Both the position numbers and the translations under genes were made by a program. Below, one piece after another: positions 24,299 through 36,286 of a DNA stretch of 64,000 nucleotides. The DNA is from Costus lasius (taxonomy: Eukaryota; Streptophyta; Magnoliopsida; Zingiberales; Costaceae), in assembly GCA_027563935.2 (NCBI GenBank), contig CM050449.1, positions 15,762,501 to 15,826,500 of the forward strand. Reading direction: 5' to 3'. The notes below the pieces were generated by a model that was not told the DNA's origin, did not search any database, and worked only from the letters and a program-made list of their open reading frames with translations. Every line of letters begins with the position of its first letter. Position 1 is the stretch's first letter.

Positions 24299-24348
24299 TT
24301 CCCCAAAACTGTTGCCGTTCGATTTGTTTCGTCGAATCCCGTGAGCAG

Positions 24349-27300
24349 ATGTCGCAGGGCGAGGAGGAGGAAGCCATGGAGACGTGGATGAAAGAGGCGT
24401 TGATGAAGGAGGTTGAGATGTTGTTGGATGAGATACCCCGCGTCTTATCGCCTCCCCTTCTCCACGATCATCGTCATCGCCTTCCGTTCGATGGCGACGG
24501 CGACGGGCGCATAAACCATGGCACGTGCGCGGCGTCATCCTCAGCACAGGGCCGATATGGCAGTGCGCCGAGCCATCAATGGCTCTTGCAGCCGCCCCTC
24601 CTTTTGGAGCAGTCGCCGTCCCCTCCGTCGGTGCCGGATGTGCTCTCCAATCGACTCTTCCCGGCCTACGGCGAACGGGCCGGACGTCACAATGAACGGA
24701 TGGTTCAAGAAGTCGGTTTTCTTGATAGTTCCCGCAATATACACCTAGGTTTTTATCGACAAGTAACGGAGCCGATATTTGAGAACGGCCCTGTTGGTCC
24801 TTCTCTGTCGAATATTAACTTTCGGAATGATGAGGAGATGGAAACCTGTGCTCGATTTGGTCATGGAGCGTATTGCCAAACCGTTCTTCACAACTGTCCG
24901 TTGTTTCATCTGGATAATAATATACAATGGTCGCAACTGCAGGCACTGCATAAGGATTCGGGTGTTCTGCCGCCATGGCTCTGGAATGCGCATGGCGGAG
25001 ATATTGAATCGGGTGCAGGAGTTGAGAGAAGAAATTCTCACAAGTGGGGAAATGCTAGTTGGGGTTTTCCTTCCTCTACTAATCTGCCTTCAGAAATTTC
25101 CTATGTCAATCGGAGTGGGAATTCATTTGATGCTTCGAAGTTATACCACAACTTTCCAGGGTTTAGCCAATGCACTCTCTTAACTCCTCCTAGCGTTCAA
25201 CCTCAGCAAGGGAGAATTTTGGGGAACTGCAAAGCTTTCGGATGTGGGGGGAATTCACTCATCCAGGGTGGGGAGCGCGATTACTCAAGAAACCGATGCA
25301 ATGAACATGCCATGAACCAGTATGGCGGGCATTTGTACGCTCGGAGAGTCTCTGCTAAGCATCCAGCTTTTCCTTCTAAAAGCAAGGTGATGTGTGGCAA
25401 TGGATGTCTGTACAATGTTGCAACTGACCATTTTGGGTGTCGGTTCTTGCAGCGGAAGATTGACGAAGGGAAGCATCAAGTGGATATGATTTTTAATGGT
25501 GTAATTGATCATACCATAGAGCTCATGATTCATCCCTTTGGAAATTATCTCATGCAAAAGCTATTGGATGTATGTAGCGAAGAACAACTGATGTGCGTTC
25601 TCCATCTGTTGATGGAAAATCCAGCCGACTTCATCAGTATCTCCCTGAACAATTATGGGTTAGTAACGGCTTGTACATGTGTGGGGTAATTAGTTTTGTT
25701 TATGCTTAAATGGTGAGGATTTTCCCTGCCCTTGTTTTATTTGCATATATTTGGCAGGACAAGACCTGTGCAGAGACTAATATATTATCTCAAGAATAGG
25801 CAGCAAATTGCAATCGTTGTATCAACTGTGTTATCCCATTTTTTATATCTCATCAAAGACCCGAATGGGAGTCATGTGCTTCAACAGTGCTTTCGATCTT
25901 TTACATCTGAAGATAACAAGGTGATTTGTTCTTTGCCAAGGAAAATATTTCACTAAATATCTCTCTAAAGCTTTTCCTCTTTCATACTGTTGAGTTTGCT
26001 TATTTTTGAGCCTGAGATTGCCTGTCACTGCATTTTTCTTCTTCTAAACATTAAATAGTCATCTGAAAAAATCATTAAGCAATTGTCTCTGCAATTCAGA
26101 ATTTTTTAGTCCTTTCAGTAGGTTTGCAAATGGACTGAGTCAAGTTGTGTTTCACCATGCTCAAGCTCTGCCTGATTAGTTATAAACAAGCTCTAGAGAA
26201 AGACAAATTTTGGTTAAACTATAAAACTCATGCTTATTCAAATTTCACTCAAGTTTGGCTCTTGTTTTAGCTAAACAATTTGCCTAGAAGTAGATAACAG
26301 AATAGTGAAGTAATCAATTATCTTAACTTTTTAGTTTTCTACTATTGCTACTCTCTAGAAATGATTTTTTAACGAAATCTTTGTACAATCGATTGTACCT
26401 TAGTTATTAACTTAGTATTAGGAGCTGGAACTCAATTAAATGTAACCAGAGACAGAATGATCTCCATGTGAATGACCACTTAATACAAATGGCCATTAGC
26501 TATAGGAGCCTAAATGTGTTCAGAACAAATGTGGAAGCTTCAGAAGAAGTCTCAGATAATTACAACGTACTTTTAGAGACAGCAGGCATTACTGATGCTT
26601 TTCAAGTATTTTTCAGTTGCAAAGTTCAACTTATGCATAATAATGTTAGATCAGCTAATAGTTAGTTTATTGACTGCTAGTTCTTTCATAGAAAACCTTT
26701 TCATGGTGTTTGTTTGTAAAGAAATTGAGATATGGATAGAGTTAGATTATTTGGTTGTTTTTATAGGTACCCCAGAGAAGATTTATCATTGTTTTCAGTG
26801 GTTAGGGATATTTACAGGATCCTATTTCGGTTTGTATGAGTACTAGGAACTAGGAAGTCACTTAGGTTTGTTTACAAACATAATTGGATTTTATCTTGGA
26901 AATTCTAAAGCTCTTTCTAGCTTCTAGTGAAGTTGTTGAAATCATGATTAATTTAGAGTTAGTCATATAAACTCGTTATCTCATTTGGGATTTGCACATT
27001 TACATCTAGAAAGTTTACAATAAAAAAGAACCATACAGCTAATCTAGCATGTTTTTATTTATTTATCTAATGAAAGTTGCAATTACAGTTGGCTGGTGAC
27101 CTTGATAATTCTTGATCTCTCTTTATAAACTTTTTTTAAGTTGACTGCTTATATAAGGTCCGTATTATGATTAGTTATTTTCACAACTAAAGAAGCAACA
27201 TACTTGCACTTCGCTTTGCTCTTTTACGTTTATACCTTTCATATTAGCTACTAATTTATTTTTATTATTCGCCAACTTAAATTGCAACTATATGACAGCT

Positions 27301-28673
27301 CATTTTCACTGCTGCTGCGAAGCATTGTGTCGAAATTGCGACTTATCAATATGGGTGTTGTGTTTTGCAAAAATGTATAGCTCATTCTACAGGAAAATAT
27401 CAAGAGAAGCTGGTTGCAGAAATTTGTAGTAATTCTTACAAACTTGCTCGAAATGCTTATGGGTAAATGCTGAATTCTGAAATTATAAGCACATCACTTG
27501 TCTTTCTATAACAACAATTTCACTTTGTTTGTTGTTGTTTTTTCTCCATATTTATATATGAGTTATGTCCCAACTCTTCAACATCCATTTTGGATTCATA
27601 CTCAATTATTCAGTTTCTCTTATTGTCCTGTAATTTAGGTGATATACTGCTTTTTTTCAGCCGTCTGTGGTATCTTTTAGCATGAATGCCATACAGTGAA
27701 CCACCAATCTAGATTGCGATGTTGATGGTACTGACTCCTGCTGCTGCATGATATTACCTCTTTGTCAAAACTATTAAATATCTATATGCATATTTCTCTA
27801 AGAAACATATCATAATGATTACTAAATAGCAACATATTTATTTTCTACACTGGTTGTAGATTTCATCATCAGAGTCCACGTTTCATTTCACCGTGATCGT
27901 GCTTGCATATCTTGGATATTTTATACTGTTGTTATCTTCTCTTGCATGTACCATAAACCTAACTTTTTCTTAAGTCAACTCCTGGTATGGTAATAGCTGT
28001 GACCGGTAAGGTACTCTTGACAACTCCAGAATTCATGTTTCATTTTTTGAATCCATTTGTCTAGATTTTCTATCGCTTTGGTGTTTTTAGATGACTCGCA
28101 ATATATTTTTTTAATTAATTATTTATTTTGGTATAGAAAATACTTTGTTGCACACTAAGCTTGACTGCAATTGTACTGTTCAACTTAACAAGTTCACTAT
28201 GTTGTTTCAGAAATTATGTTATCCAATATATTTTAGACCTAAACATGCCTTCAGCAACTCGGAAAATGGCATCTCAATTCAAAGGGAATTATGTGGATCT
28301 ATCTATGCAGAAGTTTAGCAGTAATGTGGTGGAAAAATGCCTAAAGATATTTGGGGATGATGATCGAGCTACTATAGTGTTTGAATTGATATCAGTTTCT
28401 CACTTCGATCTATTACTTCAGGACCCTTACGCTAACTATGTTATCAAATCTGCCCTTAGAAATACCAAGGTTTCTATATCTAACTATGTTATCAAATCTG
28501 CCCTTAGAAATACTTAAAAATACCGAGGTTTCTTTCTTTTTGCTTATTGTTTCTCGCTGTTGCAGAGCTCTCTCTACGCTGCACTGAGAAAAGCTATTCT
28601 TCCTCATGAAGCGGCCTTGAAGACGAACCAGTTCAGTAAGGGAATTTTTTCGCTATGTCTATTGAAGAAATGA
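24349..28673 (+). CDS. Pumilio/PUF-domain RNA-binding protein, five exons
   Basis: Exons: 24349-25658, 25758-25920, 27299-27462, 28211-28469 and 28566-28673. All introns are GT-AG and the joins keep frame, giving 667 residues. The start is the first in-frame ATG (MSQGEEEEAME); the open frame upstream of it has only GTG. Residues 1-350 are low-complexity. About 355-645 hold eight PUF repeats, beginning ATDHFGCRFLQRK and ending DPYANYVIKSAL. Repeat positions 12/13/16 read C-R-Q, N-Y-Q, T-R-Q, S-H-Q, C-C-Q, N-Y-Q, S-N-E, N-Y-K. PUF proteins bind UGUA-containing sites in mRNA 3' ends and repress or destabilise the message. A short C-terminal tail follows repeat 8. The layout resembles plant APUM-type proteins with a single C-terminal PUF domain. 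Intron 2 is about 1.4 kb. A duplication touches the intron 4 donor. Confidence 0.9.
28433..28535 (+). repeat. 48-bp tandem duplication across the exon 4 donor site
   Basis: TAACTATGTTATCAAATCTG begins at 28433 inside exon 4 and again at 28481 inside intron 4; both run through CCCTTAGAAATAC. A GAGGTTTCTTTC segment at about 28528 copies the AAGGTTTCTATA donor region once more. The intron therefore starts with a copy of the end of the exon. Confidence 0.9.
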
Positions 28674-29100
28674 CCTTGAGATACTAGCCGTGAAGCTCTT
28701 CTTGCTATTGTTAGTATAATATTTCGTATAGAAATTCCAAATATAGGAGTCTTGTTTTTTATTTATCATGTTGTAGATCTTCGAAGGTAGTAGTGTGTTT
28801 ATCGAAACATTATACTGCCGTAACGCGTCGTACAGTGTAGAAGGGAGCCCGTTTCCCGTTATGGCTGCTTCCTTTAGCCTAAAATGTTAATGTTTACTTT
28901 TTGTATGAGAGAAGCCTTAACCAGAATGTTGTTGTTCGTTATAATTGTTTAACTTTTTTGTTATGTGCATATCTTGGAATCATTGGACATCCATATTGGT
29001 TGCTTTGTGAAAGAAAATTGAGATTTATTCGCTCTCCAACTCTTCCGTGGGTACTCGCAATGCATATTTTATTAGGTTGTGCTTGGATTTTGAGCAGTTA
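28674..29100 (+). other. 3' flank of the PUF gene
   Basis: No further coding exon is seen. This presumably holds the 3' untranslated region and terminator; no single polyadenylation signal could be chosen. Confidence 0.4.
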
Positions 29101-29109
29101 GACTTGGGC

Positions 29110-29430
29110 ATGATGGGCTGAGCAGAGTGCTGAGATTGGCACGTTATGACGTGAGCTCAGTCGTGTCAGGTCAGGCAGAGTGCTGATGACCCAGTGCGCT
29201 ATGACGTGAACTCAGATATGGGAGGTTAGGTGGAGCATCTGTGTATGATGTGTTATGACGTGAACCTGGCTATATGAGTTGGGTGGAGCACAGAGGGTTT
29301 TGTGTGGCACGTTATGACGTGGGCTGGGACACGAGAGGCTAGGCGGAGTGCTGAGATTGGCACGTTATGACGTGAGCCTCGTTGTGTCGAGCCGGGCGGA
29401 GTGCCGAGTCCATATGGGTTTGGATTATAT
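29110..29430. repeat. Minisatellite with conserved TATGACGTG core
   Basis: Five degenerate units with TGACGTG at 29147, 29202, 29256, 29315 and 29368 (spacings 55, 54, 59, 53). Each unit also has GGCGGAGTGCTGAG-like sequence. The core stays constant while the rest drifts. TGACGTG contains the ACGT core bound by plant bZIP factors. Confidence 0.85.
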
Positions 29431-30888
29431 GGATGCGTCTGTGTCCTAGAGTTGGACAACAGGCGAATGGTTCATTCAAACTGCTTCGGTGGAGAATCAC
29501 ATCCAGGATGCAGATACGGCAAAGACTTGCGTAGCCTGTGTAGCACTCGGTGCTAGTTTTGGGCAGTCGGACGTACGTATAGGGGTTGGGCCGCGTACTT
29601 TGGTTGTACTCGCAGACCTGTTGCTAGTCGGAATTATATTCTTGGGTGTTGTAGCGGGCGCGTGGTGCGCCAAGAGGCAAGCTTAACCCTGATTGTGTAC
29701 ATTTGACACCATATCTAACAGAACGTGTGCACGAGGCAGAACGCTTGTTGGAACTATATCCAGAGGCTTCACAAGGGTCAGGTAAGCAGGTAAGTAGGTG
29801 CGATGCACCCCTTGTGGAGGAACCTAGGTGGGAGTGTCTATTATTTAAATAGACACGAGGGTATGTGAAGAATAGGAGTTTTTTCCTCTTAGGTTCTCTC
29901 CCACCGCTGAGGCGATTTCGGCGTTCGCTTGCCGGCCACAGCCACCTCTTTCATCTCCCTCGGCAAAATTTCAATCGAGGGGAAATGGCTGTGAGACTGT
30001 GCATGAGGGGAACTCTTGGAGCGATGACTCATGCATGAGTCATGAACAATAGTTTGGTGGCAAGTCTTAATGCGATGCGACCTGATAAATGCAACTCCCA
30101 TGTGCCCGGGAACGAACCATGTGAGGAATTGCCACGCGGAGAGAGATCGGTGGAGTAGGTCGTTCGTGCATCGCTAGGATCATAATTTCTCAACTAACCT
30201 CTAACCCCGGACGAAAAAAATACTAGCCTGAGTAATGTTTTAGGTAGGAAATTACCTCTGCTATTAAATTATCCGTACCTAAGATATTTTTTTTTCCTTC
30301 TAACTCAATATAATTTAGGCCCTTTAATATTTAAAAACAGTTTAATATTAAAATAAAGTGTTTAGATCTCATTTTACTGCTGCTTTTGCTACCCAATGGT
30401 TCATTGGAGCCAGAAATGAGATACTTATCTTCCTCCTAGATGCATATGGAATACTTGGATAGAATCCAGTGGAAAGATAACTTCTATACTTTCATTAATC
30501 TTCTTTCTCCCTCATTATATTTATCTTTTCAACACTCAAATTTGAAAATTGTCTTTCACTCTCTTCTTCCTCCTCTTCTTTTCCATTCGAGAGACTATTC
30601 AACCAAAGAGCCCCTGATGCCACAAAATTCATTTAGAAGATTTAAGTAATATCTGGACCCTTACGTTACGTACTCCAATTTTTGAAGTACGATTGAAGCT
30701 TTGCAGTCCATTTGGGACTGCTGTTGCCGCCGGAAAAAAAAATTGAACACACCACCGGCTAGCGGAATTTACACTTTGAGGCAGGCAGGTGGGTAGCATG
30801 TAAGAAAACCGAAAGAGAATTTGAAGTATTATGCAGACTTATTAGGTTATTTAGTAATTACGTACCGGATCGTAACTTCCATCTGCAA
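29431..30888. other. Spacer, possible decayed LTR at its left part
   Basis: At 29834-29856 a 9-base inverted repeat (GTGTCTATT and AATAGACAC) encloses a TATTTAAAT TATA-like site. GC-rich leader-like sequence follows to about 30190. With the minisatellite this could be a solo LTR (about 29100-30190), but no matching ends or target duplication were found. 30200-30888 is AT-rich and shows nothing recognisable. Confidence 0.35.
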
Positions 30889-31788
30889 TCAGCATATGTC
30901 GATCAACGCCGCAGCAGCAGCCGGCCCCTGGCGATCATGGAAAAGTTGCTGTTGATGTTCCATGGGCTTCCGGAAGGAGACAACGCGGCTGCCGCCGGAG
31001 ACCAAGTGCATGTACTCCGTGAGCGGATCGGAGATGCGCACGTCCTCCATTCGCATTTCTCGCAGCCTCTGCGCGTACTCCGGTCCCCGCAGCATGTCCC
31101 ACACCACCCCCACCCCGCCGGGCCTCAGCACCCTCGCCATTTCCGCCAGAGCCCGCCCCCTCTCTTCCTCCGCCGCGGCCTGCAACCCGCCCGCCGACAC
31201 CACCACGTCGAAGTACGCGTCCGCGAACGGCAGCCGCCGCGCGTCGCCCTCCCGGCACGTCACGTACTCCTGCACGCCCTCCGCCGCGGCCCGCCGAAGC
31301 GCCGCCACCGCAGCCTCCCTCCGCCGCTCGAGGCCGACCACGCGGCCGGCGGAGCCCTCCTTCTTCATCTGCATCGCGACCGCGTTGAGGAGGATGCCGC
31401 GGCCGCAGCCGACGTCGAGGGCGGTGCGGACGGCGGACCAGTCCGGCACGGCGGAGACGATCCGCTGGGCGGTGTCCCAGCGGCGGGCGAGGGAGGAGCG
31501 GAGGACGCCGGCGGCGGCGTAGAGGAGGCAGACGGCGGAGATGACGGCGACGGAGCCGGCGAGGGCGGCGAGGAGGCGGAGGGCGGCGAGGGGGAAGCCG
31601 GGGGGGAGGAGGGAGCGGAGAAGAGCGATGGACGAGGGGAAGCGGAGTAGGAGGAGTAGGGCCAGGGCGGCGAAGAGGGCGGCGTGGAGGGCGAGGAACG
31701 CCACCGTTTGCCACTCGTCGGTGCCGTAGATGGCGTAGATCTGCAGACAATCCCGATCCCCAATTTTGCACAATCGATTTGGATCCAT
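30889..31788 (-). CDS. Class I SAM-dependent methyltransferase, membrane-anchored
   Basis: 299 residues in one exon from the chosen ATG (MDPNRLCKIG). The frame is open upstream to 31911 (MMKPLTLP...), so a 340-residue form is possible. Two hydrophobic segments (about 28-49 and 66-96) precede the catalytic domain. The SAM-binding motif I is ALDVGCGRGILL (123-134), followed by an acidic end of strand 2 (VVGLE, 150-154), GDARRLPF (181-188) and RVLRPGGVGVVWD (219-231). This is the UbiE/COQ5-like methyltransferase_11 pattern; the substrate cannot be told. Two N-terminal membrane spans suggest an anchored enzyme with a soluble domain on one face. The codons are extremely GC-rich compared with the flanks, so several long but meaningless frames appear on both strands. 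Confidence 0.85.
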   Translation of the reverse strand: MDPNRLCKIGDRDCLQIYAIYGTDEWQTVAFLALHAALFAALALLLLLRFPSSIALLRSLLPPGFPLAALRLLAALAGSVAVISAVCLLYAAAGVLRSSLARRWDTAQRIVSAVPDWSAVRTALDVGCGRGILLNAVAMQMKKEGSAGRVVGLERRREAAVAALRRAAAEGVQEYVTCREGDARRLPFADAYFDVVVSAGGLQAAAEEERGRALAEMARVLRPGGVGVVWDMLRGPEYAQRLREMRMEDVRISDPLTEYMHLVSGGSRVVSFRKPMEHQQQLFHDRQGPAAAAALIDIC

Positions 31789-31911
31789 CGATCGGGATCC
31801 CCACCTTCTCCCCACTTCGAATCGCTCGGTGTCGACGAGATTTGCGTTCTTGATTTGATTTGTTATTTGAATACGCAACGTCGCGATGGGCAGAGTTAGG
31901 GGTTTCATCAC

Positions 31912-33951
31912 TGTATGTGCTGTGGAGTGGGAGGTTTGGAGTGGAGTCGAGGCCTCTGGAGTGAGCGATGCACTTGCAGAAAAAAAACAAATTGCAAGGC
32001 CGGCGTACGCGTTTCTTCGTCAGTGAGTGCGCAACAAAGCCCGGAGTCTTTTGTGACTTTTGTGACACCGCGTCGCCTTTCTTTCAAACCAAAGTATGTT
32101 AATACTATTATCAAATAGAGTTAGGGTAGCAGGGGACCGGGGCGAAAACGTTAGTCAAGGAGATGTTTGAAAGTGGAGCTGTTGGATTTAAATTCTTGTC
32201 GACATGAATTCATTCTAGTGCAATTAGTGGACGACAAAATTTCTATGGCTCAAGTGTCAAACCTCTGTTGACCAAATGGTCAGTTGAAAATAATGAAGAC
32301 ATTTGTTGCCTTTGAAATCAATACGTAGAGAAAATGCAAAACAAATGAGAGCTTAGATGAATAAGCATAATCTTTTTGTCCTTGATCTGATTATCTTAGT
32401 CGATATCAATACCTAAAATGTCAACAATTCAATTCTTAGCAATAATGTTGAATAAGTATTTTCCCAAAAGGAAGAGTAGTCCTTTGAAACCAAAAAAAGA
32501 ATGACTCACAATATGACAAGACAAGGTGAAGCAACACACTTTTTTATTTCTCTGTTTTGCCCAAAATAGCGACTATGCTCATGGGCTTGATCGCCGAAAG
32601 AATAGGGACAAAGACAACTTCTTTTGCGTTGAAGCAGCTCAACTGTAAACAAAATCAAGTCCGAGTGATTCAATTTGAGAAAATTTCCTAGGCAAGATTA
32701 TTGTTTTCTTTTACTTCACATATGCTATTCAATCTCAACTTTGATAATCACACATCACATATCTCAAAGCAAAAAAAGGAAACTAGGCAGTGTCCCCGCT
32801 TGAGAGTTTATTAGTCTTAGATTTAGGCTTAGGGATTCGTACGCACAAATCTCAAGATAGATTTTTTATTTTTAAGGGTAAGATCGATACCCGCTTAGAA
32901 CTTTTACTCTATCCTTGCCTAGGGAATTTTTTCATTCAATTCGAATCACGATGTTAGCTTAGTGGTTGACTAAGTCATCTTCATGTGACGCATTGTGCAT
33001 TCAGACCCTCACAACCACTTGCATTATATGTATGTTATTCAATTTAAATATTTATTTATTCATTTAATATTAATAAAATTGTAGAAAATTCATAGAATTC
33101 CTAAAAATTAACCAAAACCCCATAAAATCTAAAATATTATTTATGAATTTCTAAAAATATTTTTAGATATAAATCCAAAATCTTGGGGACGTTACAATAC
33201 ATAATAGACATGCTTCGACAGTACACCATTTGATCCACATAGGTGAGATAAGCTTAATGGTGATGTATTTATTGATTTTAATTTGGTGGAAAGATGATTT
33301 AGCCCATTATGCAGTAATAAAGTATGTATTGTTTTTTTAAAAAAATTGTTTATGGTACTTTACTATTCATGCTTTTAAGTTAAAATATGTATATATTTAG
33401 AGTTTTTTTTTAAAAAAAATAAATAACTATAATGCTAGTGATATTCTTGGTAAAATTTCTTCGTTATATATACTGATTTAAAAAAAAGCAAGTAATTAAT
33501 GAAGATGAGATTTCACTTTAACAAAATTAAAATTATGTTCAACAATTCAAGTGTTTATCAATTAAACAAATTGACTTTTATTATATATATATTTTTATAT
33601 AATCTCAGCTAATTTGACTTGACTATTAGAGAATAAAATCTCTTTAGGATCTTCATCTTGTCGACAAGTTCACTAGTGAAAGAGAAGAAGACAACTTGTT
33701 AAAATTAATCCATTTAGGCAAATAACCCCTACACCTACTTCATGAGATAATTAATACATAAACGATCCTAACTTATCTACATCAAATTACAAAAAATTAT
33801 AACTGTGCCTTTAATTTAAACAATAAAGTAACATTGAACAATGTTATTAATTGAACTACAAGAACGTAAAACTATGAGGTGGACATGTTGTCATTGTAAG
33901 GTTATTTTACAAATTGGATATATCATAAAGTTTGGGAAATTTATAGACAGG
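31912..33951. other. AT-rich spacer with an LTR-like fragment
   Basis: No gene seen. On the minus strand, sequence starting TGTAACGTCCCCAAGA at 33196 and running down past 32940 looks like the start of a Tekay/Del-type gypsy LTR. It includes tRNA-like boxes: TTAGCTTAGTGGTT at 32954-32967 and GCATTCAGACCC at 32997-33008. The other LTR end and the internal region were not found. The remainder to 33951 is AT-rich. Confidence 0.4.
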
Positions 33952-34466
33952 TAGACATGACAATTCAGGTCAACGGGTCATAAACAGATCATGTTAATTA
34001 TGACTTGTGACTCGATTAAGCCAATTCGAACACGACTCGTTTAATTAATTGAGTCAAACTGTCTAATATGAACATGACCCTAATATAATTAGGTCAACTC
34101 GATACGATCCGAATAACTTATTTATCATTCATATTTTAAATATAAAATTTTTTTGATAAAAATTCTATTAAAATTAATAAAACTTTGGGCTTGTGGGTTG
34201 AAATCTAAGTTAAAAGATAGTTACAAGATATTTGAATTTATAAGAGAATTAGATGATTCTATATTTAAAAAATATATATATAAATATATAATGTAATCGG
34301 GTTAAGCGGGTCAACCCGTTTATAACTCAATACAATTTGATTATTTTTGGGTCATAAACGGGTTAACCTATTTATGACCCGAACACGATTATAGCTGACC
34401 CAAACCCGCCTAACTTCGTGTCGAGCTGAGTTAAGTCAGCGGGTCGAATTAGATTTTGCTAAAGTT
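33952..34466. mobile_element. Candidate nonautonomous hAT element, 515 bp
   Basis: Flanked by TAGACAGG (33944-33951) and TAGACAGA (34467-34474), a 7-of-8 match. It begins TAGACATGACAATTCAGG and is full of GGGTCA/TGACCC phrases (ACGGGTCAT, CGGGTCAACCCG), the subterminal style of the hAT copies next door. The right terminal inverted repeat is weak, so the boundaries are tentative. Confidence 0.4.
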
Positions 34467-34724
34467 TAGACAGATGTAATAACCAAACCACCAATTATAT
34501 TATATATGGTAAAGTGGAATTTATGAAAGTATAAGGGTCAAACTGAAAATAAAGGTGAGGGCTTGAGAGAGAATGATATAGATAGGGATGGCAATATGGG
34601 TAATAATTAGCGGGTACCCGCGCTACCCGAACACGTTTAAATCTAAACGAGTACCTGTTATTCAGGTTTGGATAGGGTATGAATAGTATATATATTATCC
34701 GAGTCGGGTTCGGGTAGGGTTCGG

Positions 34725-36286
34725 TAGGCTTGGCAAAAAATTATACGATCCACCAACACGACACGAGTTTTCGCGGGTTTGGGTTTCACATAATCGTGTT
34801 TCGTGTCATTATCATGTTGACCCATTTATGATACGCTAAAAATCGTAGCGTATCGTATCGTATCGTATCGCGGGTTGACCCGCCTGACCAATATATAATA
34901 TATATTATATAATATTAATAATATATAGATAATTTTAATAACTAAATCTAAAAATAATAAACGTCTAAATTCCTAAAACTACTAAACCCGTGCGCGTCCG
35001 TGAGGTCGTGAGCCCGTGACTTACGACTTACGAGCAAAACAAAGTTACAAAACCCTAATCTTTTCCCATTTTCGCCGATGCCCGACGCCGATCTGCATCT
35101 TGCTACCCCAACCCCGAGCTCTCGGCCGCCCACTGTCTGCCTGCCCTCGACCCCGTCTTCTGCGTCCACTGCACAATCGTCCGTTTCTGCGTCTACCCCC
35201 GACCCCGGACGCTGATCCACCGTCTGCCCTGATTTCCTCTCGTTTGCTTCGCCGATCCACTGCCTGCCGCTGATTTCCTCTCGAACCTTGCTTCGCCGAT
35301 CCCCTGAATTCGAGTTCTGGTAAGTTTCGAGGGACAAAACTTTATTTTTCGCCGATCCCCTGAGTACAAAACTTTATTGTTTTGGTTTTTTTTCTCTTCG
35401 CCGATCTCTTTTGTCATCTTCGCCGCTAATTTAAGCTGATTGCTTTGCGCATGAAGAAGGATGTAATTTGCTTAAGATGTATGTTGGAGGATCTGTTTTC
35501 CCATGATTGGGATTTCTGGGTAAGGGTTTTCTTTGATTTCTTATAGATAAAGGGAAAAGAACTTCTGCTTCTTACAATTGTCTATGTAAGCATAGTGATG
35601 ATCTGCTCAGTTACTGTTGTTGAAGATGATGATGTGCTCGCTTGTTAACCAGTTGGGTGGATGTCGTGCCTTGCCTTCTAGCTGATTATTCTTTGGTCAA
35701 GCAATCTATTTGAGTTCTTTGATTGATTTCTGCATGTAAAATGGTTTTGTTTATCAAATCTGAAATTGATGGAAACATCCCTCGTGTCTGCATTTGTAAG
35801 CATAGGTTTCTAATGGTAATTTCTTGTCTACTTCTGTCATGCGGAAACATTCATTCCTTAGATTGAAGATGTTTGGTTTGGTTTGTGATTATGTGGCATC
35901 CGGTTCTCTTGAAACTGAGTATAATGTTTATTGATTATGCTGATTGATGACAATTTATGTTGATTCATAACTTATATCTAATTTATAAGTTATATCAAAT
36001 TTAATGTAAATATAGTGAGTTACACATGTTATTCATGTCGTGTCAATCATGTCGTGTTGTGTTATCTAATAACTTATATTATAAATCGTGTCAATCGTGT
36101 CGTGTCATGTGACACGATCTATTTATTAAACGTGTTAGTTTAGTCGTGTCACCTGTGAAATAAGCGGGTTGTGTCTGTGTTTTGTATATTGACCCGTATA
36201 TATAAAACGGGTCGTGTTCGTGTCAAGCATAATCGTGTACTTGACACGACACGTTATGAGACGTGAAACACGAATTGCCACCCCTA
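34725..36286. mobile_element. hAT element with 8-bp target duplication, 1.56 kb
   Basis: The ends are TAGGCTTGGCAA and (minus strand) TAGGGGTGGCAA. The flanks are GGGTTCGG (34717-34724) and GGGTTTGG (36287-36294), one transition apart. The subterminal regions repeat CGTGTCGTGTC, CACGACACG and (GTATC)n. The core has gene-leader-like sequence but no transposase. It therefore depended on enzymes from another copy and landed inside the larger hAT element. Confidence 0.8.

Noticed and set aside
24214..24348. N-terminal extension of the PUF protein
   Set aside because: The open frame starts with GTG and contains no ATG before 24349; a plant nuclear gene would start at the ATG.
29100..30190. Solo LTR call for the stretch holding the minisatellite
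   Set aside because: TATA-like site and leader look suggestive, but neither LTR ends nor a target duplication could be fixed; reported only as a possibility.
30935..32068. Long frames overlapping the methyltransferase (377, 237, 186 and 132 codons)
   Set aside because: Arg/Pro/Ala-rich translations of the GC-rich gene in wrong frames or strands. None has a domain, whereas the chosen frame has all SAM motifs.
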